From: Anaeramoeba flamelloides
Taxonomy: Eukaryota; Metamonada; Anaeramoebidae
Assembly: GCA_027625915.1 (NCBI GenBank)
Contig: JANTQA010000044.1
Span: forward strand, 310,001-374,000
Length of the DNA stretch: 64,000 nt
Direction: 5' to 3'
Shown here: piece after piece, positions 57,301 through 64,000 of the stretch
Layout: the number at the start of each line of letters is the position of its first letter
Numbering within the stretch: the first letter of the stretch is position 1
Position numbers and translations under genes: made by a program
The notes under the pieces: model-generated
Database searches by the model: none
What the model was told of the DNA's origin: nothing
The model's input: only the letters and a program-made list of their open reading frames with translations

Positions 57301-57689
57301 AGTCAAAAATAATAGAAAAAAAAGTAAAAACTTCAGTGAAAAGTTTTTTTTGTACCCCAAATCCTAATGTTGAGTGGGTCGGTGGTTGTTTCTTTTTATA
57401 TCGAATTTTTTTGGATCGCCACCATAATTTGTTTTAATAAAGAGATCTAAATATTTGAACAACTATAGATCAAATGAAATAGGCTACTTTATTAAGTTTT
57501 AATTTAGAACTTTATTGATGGGTTGAATCTATAAAGTGATGATTTTTTGTTGAATAAGATTTGGTTTTTGAAATTTTCATTTCAGTCACTTTGCTTTTTC
57601 TTTTTTTTTTTTTTTTTATAGTTTTTTTATTTTTTAATTTTTTTTTGGAATTGAAAGTTTCCCAAATCTTGTTTTCGCAAAATTCCAGT

Positions 57690-57950
57690 GCCAGAAACCG
57701 ACTCGGCAGCAAAAAAACGAGTCCAAGTAACAACTTGACAGATTGTACGGAAAGTTCAATTCGGTTCACTTTGGTTGGTTTCAGATAGCATCATTTGTTG
57801 GATTCAGATCTCTACAGTTGCATAATTCCAGTTCGATTCTTTTTAGATCTGATCGTGAACAAGTTTGGTTAGGTTAGTTATAACCAGGTCTACCAATTCT
57901 TATAATGATTTTTTATTCCTTTTGCCCCCTCCCCCAAAAAAAAAAAAACA
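57690..57950 (+). other. GC-richer island, possible SINE-like insert
   Basis: Composition rises above the surroundings. A B-box-like GTTCGATTC lies at about 57832-57840 and an A-box-like TAGCATCATTTGTTGG about 45 bases upstream. A C-run and A13 follow near 57925-57949. No duplication or second copy is seen, so this is tentative. Confidence 0.3.
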
Positions 57951-58199
57951 CCTAAAAAAAAATAAAAAGAGGAGGAACCTAAGGAACCCAAAAACTTAAA
58001 AAGGTAAATTTGGAAAAGGTAAAAAGTATAAAAAACCAAAAAAATCATAATTTAATAAATTTACAAAGACTGATTTTTTATAAATTTAAAATGATTTATT
58101 TTATTAAATTCTTTAACTGATAATTTCTTTTGGAATTTTTTCTTTTTTTTAATTTTATCTTGATCAAAAATTTCCTTAAAGTCAATTGATGTTAAAAAT

Positions 58200-58890
58200 T
58201 TTGATTAATTTTAAATTTTTTAATATAATTAATAATATTAGTATTTGGTTTTTGAATAATTGATTTTACAAAATCGTGATATATTCTAAAAGTATTGTAT
58301 CATTATTTAAAAACATTTTTGTAGAAGTTTCTCTTATTTTGCTTAATACTTTAAAATAGTTATTATTTTTATTATATTCTTAATTTATTATATCAATTAA
58401 TTTTAAATAATTTAATTCATTAATTTTTTTGATTTTATTAAATATCTCATTTTTATCAAATAATTTGTAAAGTAAATTATTAATTTTTAATTTATCTTGT
58501 TTCATATCAAAAATTATTCTTTCTTTTTGTTTATACTTTTTTTTAAAGAAGAGAAAATTTTCTTCATTTAAATTAAAGTTTTGTCTTGAAAAAAATTGGA
58601 GAAAGTCTTTTTCGAAGGTTAGAATCTCTTTTATTTTAAAGATATCATTGATTTCACAATTTGAGTTAATTTCAAATTTATTAATAATTGTTTTTTGATC
58701 ACTAATAAAATTCTTTTATATTCTTTGATTTGTAGGGCTTTAAAATTATTAAAATTTGTTAGAAAAAAATATAACATAATCAAATTAAGTTCTGTAAAAG
58801 TATATACCTTTTCAAATATATTTCCATCTTCTTTGGAAAGACATATGAACATCTTGTACAAGATCACCGTTTTAGACAATCGGTGCACTT
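58200..58890 (-). pseudogene. Degraded protein-coding remnant, unidentified
   Basis: On the minus strand an ATG frame 58888-58631 (MHRLSKTVILYKMFICLSKE...) ends in a stop. Another frame continues with protein-like composition (NDIFKIKEILTFEKDFLQFF, KQDKLKINNLLYKLFDK) to about 58390, then breaks again. The even Lys/Asn/Glu/Leu use suggests old coding sequence. No domain is recognised; a region upstream of a LINE reverse transcriptase is one possibility, without direct support. Confidence 0.35.
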
Positions 58891-59454
58891 TATTTTATTC
58901 AAATCTTTTACCAGTATTTAACCTTCATTTTAAAAATTAAATTAAATTAATTATGAGATAGACTTTTGCTTTGATTATTCTACAAACTTTTAAAAGTTGA
59001 TTTGTTTCTTTATGTTTAACTAAATTTGTCAATTTTTCCAGGAAAAAGAAAAACCTATTGCATCCTTTTAAAATAATTGAGAAACGTAAAAATATTATGA
59101 AATAGCATGATGAGGTACTAAGACTTTTTGGATCTAATGATGGTCTTCTAATGTTTTGTCAAATATAATTCTTTAAACAGATTTTGGAATTTTTTTAAAA
59201 AAAAAACAATAAATCCAAATAATTTAACCTATTAAAAAGTTTCAAGTGTTTTTGAAAAAAATAAAAAATAAAATACCTTTAATTTGGAATACTTTTAATT
59301 ATTTATATTAATCTGTTTTCATGAATACATATCTGATTGTTTATAGGGTGTTGAATACGATATTATTCTCCTCGTAGCAAATTTATTCATCTGGCAAAAC
59401 CAAAAAAAAAATCAAATAAACAAAGAAGAAAAAGAAAATTTTCAAAAAAATAAA

Positions 59455-60492
59455 ATGTGTTTTAAAGACCAAAAAAACCCTTTGAAAATTTCAAATGGTC
59501 TTCCAACAATTTCATCAGATTTCGAACGACCATCAATTAAAAATGAAAATCAAAATATTAGCGAAAAAACAAAAAATATAAATATTAATTCTGGTGAAAA
59601 AAACAATAAACATGAAAAACTTCCACCACCTTTACCAAAAAGATTAAATTCAAATGAATTGCAAAAAAGATTAAAAAATATTACAAAAATAGAAAATGAT
59701 AAAATCTGCAACGACAACCAAAAGGAAAGAGAAAAAACAGAAAATGAATTTGAAACTCAAAATAACAAAGTAAACTACAAACATGAAAAACTTCCACCGC
59801 CTTTACCAAAAAGATTAAATTCAAATGAATTGCAAAAAAGATTAAAAAATATTACAAAAATAGAAAATGATAAAATCTGCAACGAAGATGAAAAGGAAAG
59901 GGAAAAAACAGAAAATGAATTTGAAACTCCAAATAACAAAATAAAAAATAAACACCAAAAACTTCCACCGCCTTTACCAAAAAGACTAAATTCGAGTGAA
60001 TTGAAAAGAAGATTAACAATTGTTAATGAATACAAAAATAAAAAGAAAAATGAAAATATGACAAAGAAAAAAAGGAAAAATGAAAATGAAAATGAAAATG
60101 AAAATGTAAATGTAAATGAAAATAAAAATGTAAATGTAAATGTAAATGAAAATGAAAATGTAAATGTAAATGAAAATCAAAATCAAAATAATTACGAAAA
60201 CGGTAATGAGAACGAAAAATCAGAACAAGAAATTTCAGAGACCTTTTCACAGATCTTAGATTTCAATTTATTAAAAACAGGTGAACTGAAAGAGAACGAA
60301 TTTTCAAAATATTGCTTAAATATTCTTTCAGAATATAATTTATATAACCATCAATTGTATAAAATATTTAATCTTTTACAGTTTGCTTTACCTGAAGAAA
60401 CAAATAATTTTCAAAATTTAAAATCAGAAATCAGAAATGAAGTTGAATATTTAGTAAGTCATTACTTTTTTTTTTTTTTTTTTCAGAGTTAA
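59455..60492 (+). CDS. PPPLPKR-repeat protein
   Basis: A 345-aa frame from ATG 59455. Residues 52-215 hold three tandem 57-residue repeats, each starting KLPPPLPKRLNSNELQKRL and followed by an Asn/Glu/Lys linker. The PPPLPKR core fits an SH3- or profilin-binding proline motif joined to a short amphipathic helix. Then comes an Asn/Glu/Val low-complexity run, about 215-260. Last is a folded-looking helical segment, residues 265-335 (TFSQILDFNLLKTGELKENE). No catalytic domain is recognised. It is presumably a cytoskeletal or signalling adaptor. The modules match those in the RhoGEF gene at 32.3-33.3 kb. Near the end GTAAGT at 60454 and T18-CAG at 60486 suggest a 33-bp intron. Removing it keeps the frame and the same TAA, giving 334 aa. 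Confidence 0.7.
   Translation: MCFKDQKNPLKISNGLPTISSDFERPSIKNENQNISEKTKNININSGEKNNKHEKLPPPLPKRLNSNELQKRLKNITKIENDKICNDNQKEREKTENEFETQNNKVNYKHEKLPPPLPKRLNSNELQKRLKNITKIENDKICNEDEKEREKTENEFETPNNKIKNKHQKLPPPLPKRLNSSELKRRLTIVNEYKNKKKNENMTKKKRKNENENENENVNVNENKNVNVNVNENENVNVNENQNQNNYENGNENEKSEQEISETFSQILDFNLLKTGELKENEFSKYCLNILSEYNLYNHQLYKIFNLLQFALPEETNNFQNLKSEIRNEVEYLVSHYFFFFFFQS
59608..60001 (+). repeat. 171-bp tandem repeat (2.3 copies) inside the gene
   Basis: Units start at 59608, 59779 and 59950, spaced exactly 171 bp (57 codons). The first two differ at few positions, the third more. A recent in-frame duplication. Confidence 0.9.
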
Positions 60493-60696
60493 GTTTTATC
60501 GTAATGTGTGTAAATAAAAAATCCATAATATTTCTTTTACATGTAAATAATTTTTGTATTTTTATTTGGCACAAAATATAATTATTAATTAGTCAATAAC
60601 AAAATTAATTTTTTTAAAATAAACTTTCTAATTACTATTTTATCAAAAAATAACTGTTGTTATTTGAATGAGGATGAAAAAAAAATGTCTGGTGTT

Positions 60697-61397
60697 ATTT
60701 TAGTGAATTTGAAAAAATATGCTGATTATAATTCTCGATAGGTGATATTTGAAATGTCACCGAGAGAGAATTATAATTTGCTTATTTTGGAGAAATGAAC
60801 AAAATTACAAGAGTTATTATTAGAATTGGGATAGTTAATACCAATAACCAAAATGAAAATGTAAATAAAAACAAAATTAAAATCAAACAAATTTTATTTA
60901 AAATTTTTTTCCATTAAATAAATAAAAAAAAAAAAAAAAAAATTCTACCAAATTTTTTTAATTTTGAAAATTTTTCCCTAATACAGAATTTCCCAAAATC
61001 AACTTTAAAGTACCAAACCCAAACAAATTGATCAATTTGATCTAGAAATTTTCAACTTAATTATTTTATTATTATTTTTTGTTAAAAATATTCAAATTGG
61101 ATGAGTCAGATGATTAATAGACTCTTTTAATTTTCAGTATTTTTGAAAATTAATAAAAGCCACGATATTTGATCAACTGAAAAAAATTCTAATAAGATTT
61201 ATCCCGTAACTCTTCAAATTTTAATAATTAGAAACTCTCTCATCATCATAAAAAGTTATTTTGAATAACAAAAAATAACAATTCACAATTTGAAAATAGC
61301 CAAAATTGAAAGAGTAAGCAAGTAGCAAGAAGTTGATCTAAAGTATAAGCTAATTAAATCATCATGTTGACATGTTATTTTTTGTCATTTTTTAGCC
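60697..61397 (-). repeat. Dispersed ~700-bp repeat, copy 2
   Basis: Reverse complement of 20776-21483. At its left end a strong stem is present: ATTATAATTCTCGATAGGTG pairs with the complementary CACCGAGAGAGAATTATAAT, a hairpin less well kept in copy 1. Confidence 0.8.
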
Positions 61398-63328
61398 TAA
61401 CCCGGAAAAAAATGATAAATTGTATATTTGATGATGTATCAAAAAAAAAAAACATTCTCCCAAACCAAAAAGAATCGTATAAAATTCCAAAAATTTGTAA
61501 AAAAAAAATGTTTTATATATGAAAAGTACAAGAAAAAAAAAAAAAAAGAGTATTTGATGATAACCTAAGAAAAACTGTATAATATCAATAAACTGTGATA
61601 TTAATCTGAACCCATAACCCCATATATTATAATGTGAATCTATAAAATTGTGATAATCATCAAAATAGAAAAAATAAGGTCAAATATTTGGTTTAATAAA
61701 AAGTATTTTTCTTTTCATGTTTTTTTTTTATTTTTTCATAGTTCCAAAATTCCAAATGAGCAGTTATCTCAAATAATTATCAACCCATTCAGAAAAAGGT
61801 GTTGTGGTCTAACATTGATGAATTTTTTTTTCTAGGGTGATAGTTCCTTCAAAAAGTTAAAATCTCAAGAAGGAATAGATATTTCGATTCTTTTTTTTGT
61901 GATAAATAAAAAAAAACTTTTCTATATAATGCAAAGCTAAGAGAAATAGAGTCGAAAAAAGAAGACAATAAGGGATTCGAAAAAATATTAAAATCAGTGA
62001 TTGTATAGTTCTTCTATTAAGAGATCTTTAACAATTGAATCATCCACTTTAAGCTTAGTTAGACACAAGTATATATTTTAACTTAATACGACGAAATATA
62101 GAAGGCATGAAGAGTTTGTAGTGTTCAATGCATTTTCATATTATTAGTAATATCTAAAGATACTATAGGCTGAGAAACAATGATTTAACTTAAGTTGTAT
62201 CAAACTTGATGAAAAGGATCTATTTTCCAACAAAGGCAATGCCAAATACAAATTATCTATGATCTGATCATTGATTCGATTTATTTTTTTTTTTTCCTTC
62301 ATTTTTTTGAAAACAATTTTGAGATATATTAGCTGATCCAAAATTTTTACGAATTAAAATTTGATTGTAAATTATTTTAAAATGTCTAAACTATTATATT
62401 GCTCAGACTTTTTAATCGCAATATAAAGATAAATCCCATGATCTGTAATTTTATTGCGATTTGATAAACTCGGTACTGGATTGAAATAGAAATTTAAATT
62501 AGTCAGAAATAATAAATACAAAATTATTCAAAAAGGCTTTTGGGTATTTTTAACAGAAAAGGATTTAAAGAATACTTTTAATACAATAATATACTGAAAT
62601 AAAACAAAGGATGAATATTTTAAAGCTATAATTCCAAAATTAGTTTCAAAAAAAAAAATATGAATCAAAAAAAACTGAATTTCAATTAGAAAAAAATTTA
62701 TTTTTCAAATATAGTTGAAATTCACAAAAAATCCAAAATAAATTCCTCTGATTTAAAATTTCTATAATTAAAGTACACGAGTAATATCAAAAAAAAAAAA
62801 AAAATGAATAAGTTTCAAAATAAAAAGTTGTTAATTTAAATATATACATTAAGTTTACACATTCTTTAAAAATATGATATTTTTCCCCTCAAATGACTAG
62901 ATATGTATCAAAAGAATATATATATATATATAAACTAAAATTCCAAATTTTTTACATAGCACGATCATGAAAAATTTTATCAAAAAAAATTCAACATTTG
63001 ATAATTTTTCACTATTCGATTACTTCATTTATAATAAACACTATGGGTTAATAAAAGATCTTGGATCAAAAAATATTTTTCAAGATATTTAACAAATTTG
63101 AAGTTGGAAAATTCAATTTTCCAGGTTCTAATAAGATTTTTTTTCAAATTTAATAGTAAATTTTTTTGAATATTTTTTTTTTTCACAGTAAAGTGGTTAT
63201 AATTATTATATTTTAAAAGTATTTTAATTTTGATCAATATTTTTCAGATGGGTAATCAATTATTTGGATAATTAAAGAATTATTTGTTGATTTAAATTGA
63301 AAAAAATTTTTTCCTTTTCAATTTTTCT
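61398..63328. other. AT-rich intergenic sequence
   Basis: No gene or repeat is recognised beyond A/T runs and a (TA)n stretch near 62919-62932. Confidence 0.4.
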
Positions 63329-63705
63329 GTTAGGTTTTTTTTACCTATCAAAGAATCAAATAAAATCAGAGATTCCAATCTATTCTTTTGAATTAAAAAA
63401 AAAATCTAGGATACTTTCGTTAAATTAAAAAAAAATCGCTGTTAGCTTTTCTTGAGTTTTCTGTTTATTTGTAAAACCTCAAAAAAACCTAACAAAAATC
63501 AATAGATTTTCTGAATAAAATAGAAAACCTCAAAAAAATCTAGAACACTTAATAAATAAAACAGAAACCCTCAAGAAAAGATAGGTACACTATGACACTT
63601 AACGGACACTTTCGTTAGGTTTTCCAGAATATTAACGCATTGAGTAATATATATATATATATAATTTTACTCAATTCTTTTGAATCATGGATAACTTAGG
63701 ACACG
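63329..63705. mobile_element. Modular hairpin element, diverged copy
   Basis: Contains GTTAGGTTTT, a GCTGTTAGCTTTTCTTGAG to CTCAAGAAAAGATAGG inverted pair, AACGGACACTTTCGTTAGG and the TTACTCAATTCTTTTGAAT arm. Module order is as in 40695-41035, with a (TA)n insertion near 63648-63664. Confidence 0.7.
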
Positions 63706-64000
63706 AATATTTATTACGGGGTATTTTTTTTTCTTTATTTCAGATTTATTAGACAAGTACAGCATTTTCAAAAATATTAGTTCTTATCTATCAAAGTAAA
63801 TATCTTAAAGTTTAATTAAACTAAAATTCATCCTTATGTTTATTTGGAATTTTTTACCCCCAAAAAACACTTTTTTTTTCTCTACTAATGACTAGATACT
63901 TTTTAAAAAATCATAGTACTACTTAACAACAATAAATAAAATAGATTCAAGAATTTGAAGTTCTGGAATTTTGATTATATTGTAAATAATCTTTATTATT
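63706..64000. other. AT-rich sequence at window end
   Basis: Nothing recognised. Confidence 0.4.

Noticed and set aside
1-64000. CRISPR arrays, operons, bacterial promoters and ribosome-binding sites
   Set aside because: The window is eukaryotic: spliceosomal introns, SINE/LINE insertions and scattered single genes. No regular repeat-spacer array is present.

Overview
This window comes from a very AT-rich, gene-poor and repeat-rich eukaryotic nuclear genome. Introns are short (about 33 to 244 bp, GT...AG). Proteins carry long Asn/Glu/Lys runs and cytoskeletal or signalling domains: ankyrin, CH, PX, IQ-DH-PH RhoGEF, RGS and Mei2-type RRM. This suggests a free-living amoeboid protist. An Anaeramoeba-like metamonad fits best, but that is inference from composition and domain content, not proof. 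The standard genetic code is supported: several long genes, one of 1485 codons, contain no internal TAA, TAG or TGA.

Layout. 0.5-5.0 kb (-): type II membrane multi-glycosyltransferase with a CAP59-type centre. 5.5-7.6 kb: long palindrome with a MITE at its exact centre, plus a diverged MITE copy. 8.4-11.6 kb (-): a PX-BAR-like sorting nexin and a CH-domain protein, probably one CH-PX gene split at homopolymer tracts. 12.3-13.9 kb: MITEs. 14.1-16.5 kb (-): large, comparatively GC-rich ankyrin protein. 17.6-22.8 kb: MITEs, a dispersed 0.7-kb repeat, and a 5'-truncated LINE with a target-site duplication. 23.7-25.7 kb (+): spliced Mei2-like RNA-binding protein. 26.6-28.4 kb: second long palindrome with two nested MITEs. 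31.1-32.1 kb: MITE nested in a MITE. 32.3-35.1 kb (-): decayed or error-containing IQ-DH-PH RhoGEF with PPPLPKK modules. 38.6-39.8 kb (-): four-TM plus RGS protein. 40.0-41.0 kb: LINE 3' end interrupted by a modular hairpin element. 44.4-45.0 kb (-): spliced three-TM fragment that could be the 5' part of a seven-TM RGS gene. 47-50 kb: MITEs. 51.4 kb (+): CH-domain fragment. 53.4-53.8 kb (-): tRNA-derived SINE. 56-59 kb: hairpin element, second LINE type and a degraded ORF. 59.5-60.5 kb (+): protein with three 57-aa PPPLPKR repeats. 60.7-64 kb: repeats.

Functionally the host genes are what a motile amoeba uses for glycosylation, endosomal sorting, G-protein and Rho signalling, actin binding and RNA regulation. 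They are scattered, not operonic. The most unusual content is non-coding. In two independent places a TA-flanked MITE sits at the central TA of a long palindrome. A modular hairpin element's ends are exposed by its insertion into a LINE, and several MITE families are nested in one another.
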